Positions 42,860-53,943 of a stretch of 64,000 nt of DNA are shown here, piece by piece; position 1 is the first letter of the stretch; each line of letters opens with the position of its first letter. A program made the translations under genes and the position numbers. Under the pieces are notes generated by a model, which did no database searches, was not told the DNA's origin, and saw only the letters and a list, made by a program, of their open reading frames with translations. The DNA is from Rapana venosa (Eukaryota; Mollusca; Gastropoda; Neogastropoda; Muricidae): assembly GCA_028751875.1 (NCBI GenBank), contig CM054140.1:10551903-10615902 (forward strand), written 5' to 3'.

Positions 42860-45483
42860 GATGCTGATAACATTAGGGTTGGCAGACATGATGTCAAACG
42901 ACAGAACTGCCATGGCAAGTGGAAAGTGGCCACATTCCTGGATACAAATGGAAGTTGTTCTGTCTGTAGTGCTGCTGACAAAAGCACAGCTCACTCCAGG
43001 ATTCTCATCTCTAGACGACTTCAACATGATTTCTGCCGTCAACTATTTCTACACATGTTCCTATAGACGATTTCTGCTGTCCAATGTTTTCAGAGCTGAT
43101 GATAATTGCTGTTGAGAAATATTTTCTGATGGCTAAAGATCAGTATCAAATCTTTGAGGAAAATTACTTATTGGCTTTACTAGTTCACCAGAGAAGATGT
43201 TTTACTCCTTGATGCACTCTTGTCTACACTTGTCTGTTTTGTGTGCAGGGGCATCTAGGAGCCACACAGGTGAAAGCCTGTCTCTGTATCTTGTCACCAT
43301 GGTCGGAAGGATCAACAGTGTTGCTATCAAAAGATGAGCAGGGAATGCTGTAGATGATGTCGTTTACTTTCTCTTTATTTTCTTAGTATAAAGGACAGAG
43401 CAAAGTTTTCAATGTTCAGCTCTGAAGTCATGTTTGTTGCTGGTGGGACAAGAGACTTGTTAGGAAAAGATGGAATGAGCGAATCTTCAGTGGAAAGGTG
43501 TGTTCTCTGTTTTGTGTGTGTACTTTGTTCTTGTTCCAAATAATCTCACTTTTTGTATGCTGAAATCATGTTTGCTCTTGACAGCATAATATTTTTTCAT
43601 GGAAACTGTGTTCTAGTACAATTTTTCTGTTACATTATGATGCTTTTCTTTTGACCATATTCCTTCGTAGCCTGTGAAGACCATGACTGTTTCAGGCGAT
43701 CTCTACAATACTACCATCATCATCATCAGACCCGTGACCTTGGCGGTCGTGGGGGAGACACGAAAGACGTGCCGTGGTAAGCCTCCTCCATCCATCTCGG
43801 TCCTTGGCTCTGCGCAGTAGTGCCGAGTCATTCATCCTGGTCCATTCTTGATGTTGTCCATCCATGACTTGTTCTGTCTTCCCCTCTTTCTGCCACCTTC
43901 GAGTGTTCCCTGCAGTACTGTTTTTGGCGGTATTGTGCGGGTTACGTGGCCGAACCATGTCAGCTTTTTCTTCTTGACGATGGTGAGAAGGGGTTCCTGT
44001 GAACCTGCCAGCCGGGTTATTTGACTCTTGACAAATTCATTGGTCTTTCGTTCTCTCCAGGATATGCCCAGTAGTTTTCTATAGCATTTTGTTTCGAATA
44101 ACTGGATTCGTTTTGCTGTTTCAGCAGTTCAATGTCCAGGTTTCACTTCCGTACAGCAGGATAGTTCTGAATTAGGGCTTTGTAGAGCTTTAGTTTGATT
44201 GGGGAAACTGATCTCTTTACTTTTCCATATGGTGGTGAGTTTTGTCATGGAAGATGTTGCCATGGCTATTCTGACTTTGATTTCTGTCGTCGATCGCCCG
44301 TCCTTTGTGAGTGTAGCGCCAAGGTATTTAAAAGCGTCTACTTCCTCCAGTTGTTGGCGTTCATGTAAATTTTAGCAGTGGCGTTGCTCATGCTGTTCAC
44401 AAGTACTTTACTTTTCTCCGAGCTCACTTCCATCCCATATGCTCCAGCTCTGTTCTCAGTCTGGTCGTAAGATCTTGCAGCTCTGTGTTACTTCCGCCAT
44501 GAGGTCAATGTCATCGGCAAACCGTAAGTTGTTGATGGGTCTGCCGCCAATGGAGATGGTAGAGTGGAAGTCATGGAAGGTCTCTCTCATAATGTTTTCC
44601 AAGAACAGATTAAACAGGACTGGAGATAACAGGCATCCTTGTCGGACCCCAACTGTGGTTTTGAAGTAGTCCCCGACTGATTGTTCAGAAGGACTGCACT
44701 GCTAGCGGTGTGTATAGTGCTTGAATGGTTTGCACTAGTTCTTCTTCAATGCCAAACATTCTGAGGACCTGCCACAGGCCTTCGTGCCATACTCTGTCGA
44801 AAGCCTTCTTGAAGTCGATGAAGTTGTGGAACAGGTCTCTCTGATGTTGAAGATGTTTTTCCATCAGGATGTGGCAGTTAAAAATCTGTTCGATTGTGCT
44901 CCTGCCTGTCCTGAACCCAGCTTGTTCCTCTGCAAGGTGTTCTTCTGCCTCTTCTTGAGTCGATTCAAAATAACTTTGAGCATGATCTTGCTGGCGTGGC
45001 TGATGAGGCTGATTGTTCTATAGTTTTGGCATTGGCGTAAATTCCCTACCAATGAAAGACAAAACCAGCAGTAGATTGCCTGAGGAATTGCTATCACGTG
45101 GAAGAGCGAAAACTGGACAGAGCAGATGATTCCACTAGATACAACTAGTGAATAATCCTGTGAAGGAAATGTGCTGAGCTAAAGAAGAATGGCTATCCGC
45201 AAAAATGCCAGACTGTTGAAAATCATAGCCGAAAATATAACACGCTGTACATAGATATCATCAGAGAAATGACAAAGGAGAAAAGTTCAGCAAAGGGGGA
45301 TGCATCCCAGCCCATGACCAGACGACATCTGCATCTCTCCCTGCAGTCTGTGATCACCAGTGTCAGCACACATGTACACATCACTGCCTTTTGAAAAAAA
45401 GAAGACAAGTTTGTTGTGTGAAATCTGAATACACTAGAGGAGAGGGAATTCCTAGCACAGAATTTCGAGAAGGGGGGATGGCA
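42860..45483. repeat. Composite repeat, segment A, copy 3 (interrupted)
   Basis: Collinear with 15840-17133 once 43717-45045 is removed. Shared words include ctgataacattagggttggc, gacagaactgccatggcaag, gccacacaggtgaaagcct and cagcccatgaccagacgac. The left part of the same copy appears to lie at 36735-37120, beyond the pogo-like element, which suggests the pogo element inserted into or next to this copy. Copy 1 lacks about 200 bp present here around 42700-42860. Confidence 0.85.
43717..45045 (-). mobile_element. 5'-truncated RTE-like LINE insertion
   Basis: In the minus direction it encodes, across frameshifts, CQNYRTISLISHASKIMLKV, then a QAGFR-like and a DFKKAFDRVWHEGLW stretch, a degenerate VYADD-equivalent region, and AFKYLGATLTKDGRSTTEIK. 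These are RT and post-RT motifs of RTE/BovB-type ORF2. The 3' end is a (tga)n tail (complement of tcatcatcatca at 43717), typical of RTE elements. The flanks carry the 6-bp duplication ctacca (43711-43716 and 45046-45051). The empty site is intact in copy 1 at 16692-16697. The 5' part with the endonuclease is missing. Confidence 0.88.
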
Positions 45484-45832
45484 TTTTATTTCTAGGATAA
45501 TGGAATAATCACGCCAGTGCTTTTTTTTTACATCCAGTCCCGTGTGTATGCCGTTTTGTAATTGCCCTCCGTTCCCACCGGCATACAATGGCTAGTCTTC
45601 CGAAAAGCGGAACGGGTTTTTAACGTGTGCGCAAGATGTTCTGCGTGCGTTTGCACACGGGACCTCGGTTTATAGTCTATCCGAAGGACTTTTTTGGGGG
45701 GAGGGGGGGGAGGAGAGTCGGCACTGATGTTAACTCTAGAGGAAAAATCCTCTTGAACGATATTCGAACCTGGGTCAGCAGATCACGAGCGCAACACGCT
45801 TAACTCTAACTGCCAGGCTATCCGTCCCACTG
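45484..45832 (-). mobile_element. SINE-1 copy in composite copy 3
   Basis: Same boundaries and order as 17134-17481: segment A on the left, TG tract on the right. Box B is slightly altered (complement of tattcgaacctgg). The core gacctcggtttatagtc lacks a few bases present in copy 1. Confidence 0.87.
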
Positions 45833-45849
45833 TGTGGTGTGTGTGTTGT

Positions 45850-45937
<88 letters not shown>
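45833..45937. repeat. (GT)n microsatellite
   Basis: Long GT run with two ttg/ggt interruptions at its left end, equivalent to 17484-17590. Confidence 0.95.
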
Positions 45938-45939
<2 letters not shown>

Positions 45940-46009
45940 TCAGAGAGTGCTTCTTTGCCAGTGTGTGTCTAGTATTCACCTTTGATACAACAACAAAAAT
46001 AATGGTAAT

Positions 46010-46430
46010 AATGATACTACTGCTACTTACTACTACTACTTATACTATATACTACTACTTCTACTTCTACTACTATTGCTATTACTATTACTATTACCAC
46101 CACTACTACTACACAAAACCCCATACACAGGGGACTGGATGTAAAGAAAAGCACATGAGTGCTTATTCCATTATCCTCGATATTTAAAAAAAAGTCAATC
46201 ATCTGAGCGCTTTGATTTGTTGCTTTTACAGATTCAGCGCTTTATAAATTCCATACATTATTATTATATATTATTATTATTACTACTACTACTACTATAC
46301 TACTACTACTACTACTATTATTATTATTACCACCACCACCACCACTTACTACTACTACTACTACTACTACTATTACTACTATACTACTACTTCTAACATC
46401 ATCACCACCAACAACAGCAACAACAGTAAC
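46010..46430. repeat. CTA/ATT/CAC trinucleotide arrays with two short repeat pieces
   Basis: Tandem cta and cac units at 46017-46115 and 46256-46400. Between them lie a SINE-1 3' piece (46115-46190, plus orientation, tgcttattccattatcctcg) and a family C piece (46193-46270, gattcagcgctttataaatt). The arrangement parallels 28022-28467 in composite copy 2. Confidence 0.85.
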
Positions 46431-46617
46431 AGTATCGTAATAATGATAGTCACTGGCTTTTATTCCATATGATGTAGTACAAATTATATATTGTCAGATA
46501 CATGGAACTCTCATACATTGAGAAGATACTCGGAACAAATGGCAAGTCATGGCGATGGTCATCATTATTAGTGATCATATTTAGCCAATGCTTTCTTCAA
46601 AAATATATACGGACCAC

Positions 46618-47165
46618 AATAATAAAGAAACATCACAATGACAGTATATGAATGTACCTGCGGATCGGTTTGTGTGTGCGTGAAGGGGGGTGGGTGGTGG
46701 TGGTGGAGGGGGGGGGGGTCTGTCCTATGCACTGGGATGAGGGGACAGGCAAGGTGAGAGTGATGGACCCACAGGAGTTGGTTGTGCATGGCAGTGCCGG
46801 TCCCAGGGCTGAGGGGCCTGGTGGCAGGCGCTGTTTGAAGACACCGACCTGTGTGCCATCCACGCCACACGTGCCACCATTGTGCCCAAAGACATCCAGT
46901 GGCTGGCTGTATCTGTGGACAGCGTGCATAAGATAACGGCATAGACAGGTCTCCATATTATCGGACTTAGGAACAGAGGTAATCTCTTAGTCGCTTGGCG
47001 GCTTATCGCAGCCATGCATTAAGACAATGGGTGAAACAGATCTCAGTGTGATCCCACTAACCACAGAGGTAATCTCGCTTGGCCGCTTATCCTGACCATC
47101 CCTGAAGATGACGGAATAAACAGATCTGGGTATAATCTAATGGACAGAGGTGATCTCTGGATGGT
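46618..47165. repeat. Composite repeat, segment B, copy 3
   Basis: Homologous to 17591-18112. It carries the G-rich block near 46700, the gttggttgtgcatggcagtg block and two tandem acagaggt units, breaking off just after the third begins (ggtgatctct at about 47150). Confidence 0.9.
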
Positions 47166-47221
47166 GTTAAACACGATACTGTATGTTTGCGATTTTTGAA
47201 ATGTCCACCTTCTACCTTCAC

Positions 47222-47452
47222 AAAATGGCCTATTCTTCTTAAAGGATCAAAGGGGTTTTAACGTATGTGCAAGGTGTTCTGCATGCGTTCGAACACGTGC
47301 ATCTGTTTATAGGCTCATCAGAAGAACTTTTACATTCAGTTTGATTTTTTCATCAAAATGGGAAGAAAGAGCAGAGTTGGGAATCGAACCCACAACCTCA
47401 CGGTTTACTTGTGAGACAGGTGAACGTCTTCACCGTCTGCACCTTCCTTCTT
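47222..47452 (-). mobile_element. SINE-1 variant with a different tRNA-like head
   Basis: The body matches SINE-1 (ggggttttaacgtatgtgca, ttctgcatgcgttcgaacac, gtttataggctcat). The head instead reads, on the minus strand, ggtgcagacggtgaagacg and ttgtgggttcgattcccaac, a different tRNA-like unit with its own good box B. The same body is linked to the usual head at 17134, 33436, 45484 and 48546. Confidence 0.75.
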
Positions 47453-47530
47453 GGAGCTCTGGTATAAACAGGTTTAGTGTTATCAGATTAACGACGAGAT
47501 AATCTCTTTAGTCTCTTGGCGACTTAAGGC

Positions 47531-47965
47531 AGCCATCCATTAAGATAACAGTATTCATCAATTCAATTTCATTGCCATCCATGAAGATAACAGTTTTCAA
47601 TCAATTCAAATCATTGCCATCCATTATTCAATCAATTTATTTCATTGCCATCCATGAAGATAACAGTATTCAATCAATTCATTTCATTGCCTCCATGAAG
47701 ATAACAGTTTTAAATCAATTAAATTCATTGCATCCATTATTCAATCAATTCATTTCATTGCCATCATGAAGATAACAGTATTCAATCAATTCATTTCATT
47801 GCCATCCATTAAGCTAACAGTTTTCAATCAATTCAATTCATTGCCATCCATGAAGATAACAGTATTCAATCAATTCATTCATTGTCATCCTTAAGATAAC
47901 AGTATTCAATCAATTCAATTCATTGCCACCCATAAATTAATAGTATTCAATCATTCAATTCATTT
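47531..47965. repeat. Minisatellite, 42-bp unit, about 10 copies
   Basis: The unit is cattgccatccatgaagata, then acagtattcaatcaattcat. Starts are 42 bp apart (47532, 47574, 47616), with some shortened units of about 30 bp lacking the gaagataacagt part. The seed wording gcagccatccattaagataa at 47530 matches the end of a segment B unit (gcagccatgcattaagacaa). Confidence 0.92.
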
Positions 47966-48045
47966 CGATATTGTTAAAGTCCTTATTTAAAGGAAATTTC
48001 TTTTGCAGTGTTAAAAAAACATTCATGGTGGACATAAAACCCCCC

Positions 48046-48545
48046 NNNNNNNNNNNNNNNNNNNNNNNNNNNNNNNNNNNNNNNNNNNNNNNNNNNNNNN
48101 NNNNNNNNNNNNNNNNNNNNNNNNNNNNNNNNNNNNNNNNNNNNNNNNNNNNNNNNNNNNNNNNNNNNNNNNNNNNNNNNNNNNNNNNNNNNNNNNNNNN
48201 NNNNNNNNNNNNNNNNNNNNNNNNNNNNNNNNNNNNNNNNNNNNNNNNNNNNNNNNNNNNNNNNNNNNNNNNNNNNNNNNNNNNNNNNNNNNNNNNNNNN
48301 NNNNNNNNNNNNNNNNNNNNNNNNNNNNNNNNNNNNNNNNNNNNNNNNNNNNNNNNNNNNNNNNNNNNNNNNNNNNNNNNNNNNNNNNNNNNNNNNNNNN
48401 NNNNNNNNNNNNNNNNNNNNNNNNNNNNNNNNNNNNNNNNNNNNNNNNNNNNNNNNNNNNNNNNNNNNNNNNNNNNNNNNNNNNNNNNNNNNNNNNNNNN
48501 NNNNNNNNNNNNNNNNNNNNNNNNNNNNNNNNNNNNNNNNNNNNN
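48046..48545. other. Assembly gap of 500 N
   Basis: Exactly 500 unknown bases. The right flank enters SINE-1 near its 3' end, so the missing part should include the left portion of composite copy 4. Confidence 1.
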
Positions 48546-48882
48546 GGGGATATGGAATAATCACTCCTGTGCTTTTTTACATCCAGTCCCCGTGTGTATG
48601 CCGTTTTGTAATTGCCATCCGTTCCCACCGGCATACAATGGCCTACTCTTCCGAAAAGCGGACCGGGTTTTAACGCATGTGCAAGATGTTCTGCGTGTAT
48701 TCGCACAGGGGACCTCGGTTTATAGTCTCATCCGAAGGACTTTTGGGGGGGACGGAGGGGGGGGAGTAGAGTCGGCACTGATCTTAACTCTAGAGGGAAT
48801 CCTCTTGAACGAGATTCGAACCCGGGTCAGCAGATCACGAGCGCAACACGCTTCACTCTAACTGCCAGGCTACCCTGTCCCC

Positions 48883-48884
<2 letters not shown>
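48546..48884 (-). mobile_element. SINE-1 copy in composite copy 4
   Basis: Very close to 17134-17481. Box B is intact (complement of 48811-48823) and the head abuts a TG tract on the right. The extreme 3' end is lost in the gap. Confidence 0.9.

Positions 48885-48885
<1 letters not shown>

Positions 48886-48975
<90 letters not shown>
48886..48975. repeat. (TG)n microsatellite
   Basis: TG run with one ggg interruption near 48938; same junction with SINE-1 as at 17482. Confidence 0.95.
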
Positions 48976-48977
<2 letters not shown>

Positions 48978-50041
48978 ATAAAGAAAAAACACAATGCCAG
49001 TATGTGAATGTACGTCAAGTCAAGTCAAGTCAAAATTTTATTTCCAGATGGTACATTGAATAAGCAATGCATTTGCTTTTTTTCATCAAGCCATCTATCT
49101 AGGAACAAATTTCGTAATGATTATACTAAGACACTACATTATTGCATCGTTTACCATTAAATTAAACCAAGGAAAAAATCGATAAGGAAATACATTGAAA
49201 ATACAAATTACCACATATACATATACACGCACACACATACTCATGCACACCTGAGCGCGTGCGCGCTCACGTCCACACACACATTTAAATAAAAAATGCC
49301 TCAAGAATTAAAAAAGAAAATCATAAACGTCAGGACCCCACAAACCACTTCACCTACTGTTTCATCCACTTTTTCACGTTTACACTTTAGATAACAAAAA
49401 AGATACAGGAACAAAACGTTAGAAAATACTAGGCATTCGTCACTACTGACAATATTGCCTTCAATGACCTCCCTCCTCTCCTCCTCCCCCCAGCAAACGT
49501 GTGCTTTTTTGCGCTCATACTTTTCAAATAGCGCTTTTTTTAAAAATGACATTCACACAATAACTATCCAAGCAAGAGAAGTCAAATAAGATTACAATAA
49601 TGATTATTATAATAGCGATACAATTATAACAACAATCACCCATCACCATGAGACAACAATATAACAAATGATCCCCATCACCATGAGACAATAACATAAC
49701 GATGATAACAGAAAAGCATTGGAAAGGATGGGGTGGGGGGAGTATCAAGGGGGAAGGGGAAATACACCTTCAATCAATAGAGAAATAATAATTTAAAAAA
49801 ACAAACAAACAATTATTCAAACAAGTAGAACCCCTATATGATACAGAATTCAAAAGCCCATAATCAACTGGACTATCAAAACTAAAAAAAATATCAAACT
49901 AAAACAGTATCGCTTATAATAGTACTAATAATCTCATCTCTAACTGCAATAAAAACAACATCCACGATAAAATCTATTGAATTAGACAAGACAAAGGCAT
50001 GAGGAGAGGAGAGGAAAGGAGAAGGAGAGGAAGGAAAGGAG

Positions 50042-50042
50042 A

Positions 50043-50081
<39 letters not shown>

Positions 50082-50086
50082 AGAAA

Positions 50087-50150
<64 letters not shown>
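50042..50150. repeat. (GA)n microsatellite in the LINE 3' UTR
   Basis: Counterpart of the CT tract at 25301-25395, with gaaga interruptions. Confidence 0.95.
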
Positions 50151-50151
<1 letters not shown>

Positions 50152-50429
50152 ACACTATCAGCTATCAGGTCTACCATAAAAAGATTTTTTTTTAAATTTC
50201 CTCCTTTCCACCTGTTTCAACATTGCAGATTATTACTAGCTTGCATAGATTCTCTACTTCTTTGCATAATTAGTGTGCCTCTTTCCTGCCTCCCCCTCCC
50301 TCCACACATATAGATGTGTGACTGTAGAATTTCTAGTCACAGTAAGATATACTTGAATTTTTGTTGTTGTAGGGAATACCATTAGTGCTGGTAAATGTAA
50401 GTATGGTTTATTTTGCCGTATTAATCATG

Positions 50430-51073
50430 GTTGATTTGCCTTATTAGTCAATTCCTAGGCATTCATGCATTAAATGGCTTTTTAGCTGTGCCTTGAACTG
50501 ATTTTGTTTTTGATACATTTTAAGCGTTTTGGGAGCTGTTCCATAAGTCACTACCTGAGTACAAGAAGCTTGTTTTGTAAAGATTATTTCTTGGTCTCGG
50601 AAATGTTAGTAGATGATTATGTCTGTGTTCATTGATTTTGAAGCTATTGGTGATCTTTGGAGGGGCATTTCCATTGATAACTTTCTGGACAAATAGAGCT
50701 TTATTTAGATAAAGTCTGTTTTTGAAGGTTAGGATATTTGTTTTCTTATAATCGTTGATGGTTAGGGAGCTTGATTTAGTAGAACAAGTTTCAGTGCTCT
50801 TTTATATAATCTATGAATCAATTTTAAATTTGTATCACTGCAGCTGTCCCAAAGAGATGAAGCATAGTCAACTATAGGCAAAATATGGCCGCAAAAAAAG
50901 AGTTTGCGAGAGTGGTTATTCAGAAAATGTTTTATTTTTGATAACTGAAGTAGCTTGTAAGAAAGACGTTTTCCTAGCGCCATCACATGGTCGGTCCAAG
51001 TAAGATTTTTGTCAATAATTACACCCAGAATTCTGTGGGAGTCAACTTCTTCAATTACTCTTTTATCTATCAA
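50430..51073 (-). pseudogene. LINE ORF C-terminal region
   Basis: Continues the RT protein with VIEEVDSHRILGVIIDKNLT, then HILPIVDYASSLWD, as in the plus copy. The longest open piece (51073 to 50762) shifts at a tagtagaac-type site and the remainder to about 50430 reads in another frame. Confidence 0.85.
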
Positions 51074-51123
51074 CAGAGGTTGGAATTATCTTTCATTTTT
51101 TGTCTCTTTGTCTTGCTAGTACA

Positions 51124-51839
51124 TTACATACACTTAGTTTTTCGCGTATTTAAGGACATATGGTTTAGCTTAGTCCAAGTAACCAATCTGTCAATATTGT
51201 GTTGAAGTTTGATTGTAAGTCTGTGGGGGTCAGAATCACTACAATAGAGGGATGTGTCATCAGCAAACATTTCACAGCTACATTCTAGAAATTGGGGTAA
51301 GTCATTTACATAGATTGAAAATAGAAGTGGACCCAATATTGACCCTTGTGGTACTCCATGTTTAATAGGTACTAGTTCTGATGTTTGATTATTTGCAGTT
51401 ACTAGCTGCTGCCTATTCGACAAAAAGCTTTTCAAAAGATTTATCATTTCTGGTGTTAGTTTATACAAGTGAAGTTTACGCAATAATAGGGAATGATTGA
51501 TTACATCAAATGCTTTTTCAAAGTCAACAAAAAGAAGGCCTGTATATTTATTTTCATTGATGTTGTGTAGGAGATTGTCTGTAATTGTGTAAGAGTTGTG
51601 TGACAGGAATAGTTTTTTACGAAAACCCGACTGATCTTCATTTAATAGATTGTTGTTTACAAAGTAGGAATATACGGATTTTTGGATATTTTTTTCAAAG
51701 GGTTTAGATAAGACAGACAGAATTGAAATTGGTCTGTAATTTGAAGACAAGCAGTATCACCTGATTTGTGGACTGGTATGATTTTTGCTATTTTAAACAT
51801 GGCAGGAAAGTTGGTTTTCTCTATGCACAAGTTATACAA
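51124..51839 (-). pseudogene. LINE reverse transcriptase region
   Basis: The frame 51750 to 51124 contains NYRPISIL, VDFEKAFD, GVPQGSILGPLLF and FADD in order, nearly identical to the plus-strand copy. A shift near 51740 separates it from the upstream piece ending KIIPVHKSGDTA. A stop right after TRKTKCM lies at the same tgtatgta spot that disrupts the plus copy. The catalytic residues are intact. Confidence 0.92.
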
Positions 51840-52275
51840 GTATGTCAGTGTCCCAGCTATAACTTGACCACAAAACTTAATTTTCTTCCATCTAGATTGT
51901 CTAAACCACGTGTTCTGGAACTTTTTTGAAGAGACAGGCTTTCCAAGACGTCTATGATTGTCATTGGCAGTAGTTTAAATGGGGAATTTTATTTCTTTTG
52001 ATTCGATATATTGTTCTAAGTAATGGAGATCATTTTCATTTGACTTGTCATTTGATATTACTTTGTCAGCAATGTTTGAGAAGTGGTTGTTCAATTCATC
52101 AGCTGATATATCTTTAACTGTCTGTTGACTTTTTTATATAGGTTTATTACATAATGTATTGATGGCTTTCCATACTTGTCGAGAGTCGGTTGTTGTAATT
52201 AACAACTTTTGAATGTAATCACGTTTTGATTTGCGTTTTAGTGAAGTTACTTTGTTTCTTTGTGCTCTGAACTGC

Positions 52276-53256
52276 TCATTTGAACCATGTGTTTTCAAAT
52301 AGTCTCTTAGGTGTATTTCGGATTCTATGTCTTTTGTTATCCAAGGTGGTTTGATTTTTTCTTGAACTCTTTTTTTTATGAAAGGGGCATGTTTTGTCGT
52401 ATACTGAAGTAAATGTCCTAATCCAAAATTCAACAGCTTCATCAGGGTCTCGGATTTGGTATATGGCATGTAATGGCGAGTTTGTCAAGTCTGAAAGGAA
52501 ATCTTGCTCGTTAAAGTTTTTAAATTTCCTGTAAAAAATAGTTTTATGCCCTACTTTAGGTATTTTGATACGATTTTTAAACCAAGTAAAGCACACTGGA
52601 TTATGATCACTGCATCCACATGAGGGAGCACATACTTCTGTTATGTGTTGTTTTGTAGTAGTGTAGATATGATCTATTAATGTTTTAGAGTTATTTGTTA
52701 TCCGAGTTGGTCTATCTATTAGTTGTTCTAGGCCATACATAGTAATGTTGTGGCTCCATTTTGGTTTAGGTTTTAATAAGTCTAAATTAAAATCCCCAAG
52801 AATAATTGTTTCATTGTTTAAAACTATTACCTCGTCCATAAGGGAGTTGAATTTTTCTAGCCAGTCTCTGGTTTCTGAAGGATTTCTGTATATAAATCCT
52901 ATTAATATTGGTCTATTGTGTTTTAATTTTATTTTAATCCACATGGATTCAATGTCAAAAACCTCAAGGTTATATATTCTTTTACAACTGAGCGAGGAGG
53001 CTATATATGTAAGTAGCCCGGTGTACTTGGGTTTGTGAGGATCTTCACGGAAGATTTGATACCCTGGAATATTCATGTGTGCATCTGTAACATTTGGAGA
53101 GAGTCGGGATTCAGCTAGGCAAAACAAATGAAACTGATTTCCACTGTTGTATAGTATGGTTGCAATGTCATCTTTTTTGTTTGTTGCATTGTTGATATTC
53201 AGGTAGCCTACTCGGAGGCCCTGTTTTGTTGGCCACTTGTCTGAAGTTAGAGACAT
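52276..53256 (-). pseudogene. LINE endonuclease domain, open for 326 codons
   Basis: The frame starts at the Met at 53256, which follows about 690 bp of 5' UTR and is a plausible true start. Endonuclease motifs are complete: LNIN at 19-22, the catalytic Glu49 in LAESRL, YRNPSE at 123-128, GDFN at 154-157, LIDHIY at 193-198 and SDHNP at 216-220. These belong to the Mg-dependent exonuclease-endonuclease-phosphatase fold that nicks target DNA. The frame breaks near 52276-52290 and continues from 52469 to 52134 with YTKSETLMKLL-like wording. No separate ORF1 or zinc knuckle is seen upstream. Confidence 0.93.
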
Positions 53257-53768
53257 AATATATGTCCGGATTGATTGGCTAATTTATGTATATATTTTCT
53301 TGTTCTGTACGTTTAAGTAAACTATCAAAATAGAAGACCCGTTTAGTAGGTTTTCTATTCAATAATCAAACAGGAGAATATAATATGAAATGAAGGAACA
53401 CCCAATAAAAACGAAACAATACTAAAGGTAATTTCAAAAGCTGCTCTGGATCTGCAAAAAATCGATCTGTTATATCAACACAGTATATAATCCAGTCCCC
53501 TTTATATTTCATACACTAAATGGAGATTAAAGTATACCACACGTACATTAAAGTGTGGAATATTTTGATAAAGAAATACTACAAAACTTCTTCTTTTTTT
53601 CTAAATCAATAACTATCACTTACACAATACACGTATTCATATAAAGCTCTAAAACAAGGAAGATACAGTCACAAGCAGTAGATACAATAATAGAGTATAG
53701 AATTTCTTGGAAAATCAATAGCAAAATTTGTCTCTAAAACAACTGTTCAGATGCTAGAGTCTCTGGTG

Positions 53769-53943
53769 TAGCAATATAGCTGCTAATCACAACAGTCAAT
53801 TGTTTCAATCAAGCAGACTGCTTGAATAAACCAGCAATATAGCTGCTAGTCGCAAAAGTCAATTGTTACAGTCAAGCAGACTGCTTTATTATCCAGCAAT
53901 ATAGCTGTTAGTCACTAAAGTCAAATTGCTTCAGTCAGGCAGA
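53769..53943 (-). promoter_or_regulatory. LINE 5'-UTR tandem monomers, 62 bp, about 2.8 copies
   Basis: Plus-strand units begin gcaatatagctg at about 53769, 53832 and 53896 and contain gtcaattgtt and caagcagactgctt. They form the very 5' end of the reverse LINE. The plus-strand copy has only one monomer (21604-21660). In several LINE families such monomers carry the promoter; that role is inferred here from position only. Confidence 0.75.

Larger units (their letters stand above)
49016..53943 (-). mobile_element. Non-LTR retrotransposon (LINE), near full length, minus-strand copy
   Basis: A 4.93-kb element inserted into segment B: tatgtgaatgtacgt on the left continues as acgtgcgtgtcggtg on the right, while the uninterrupted sequence stands at 17618-17645. 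The 4-bp acgt (49012-49015, 53944-53947) is the likely target duplication. From its 5' end the element has about 2.8 monomers of 62 bp, about 510 bp of further 5' UTR, one EN-RT ORF (53256 to about 50430), a 1.4-kb 3' UTR with a GA tract, and a (cttga)n tail. Frameshifts break the ORF in its RT half. Confidence 0.96.

Noticed and set aside
42840..43115. Cysteine-containing frame reading CSVCSAADKSTAHSR, considered as a piggyBac-type C-terminal zinc finger
   Set aside because: Cysteine and histidine spacing does not fit, and the homologous stretch at 15841-16050 does not keep the frame.
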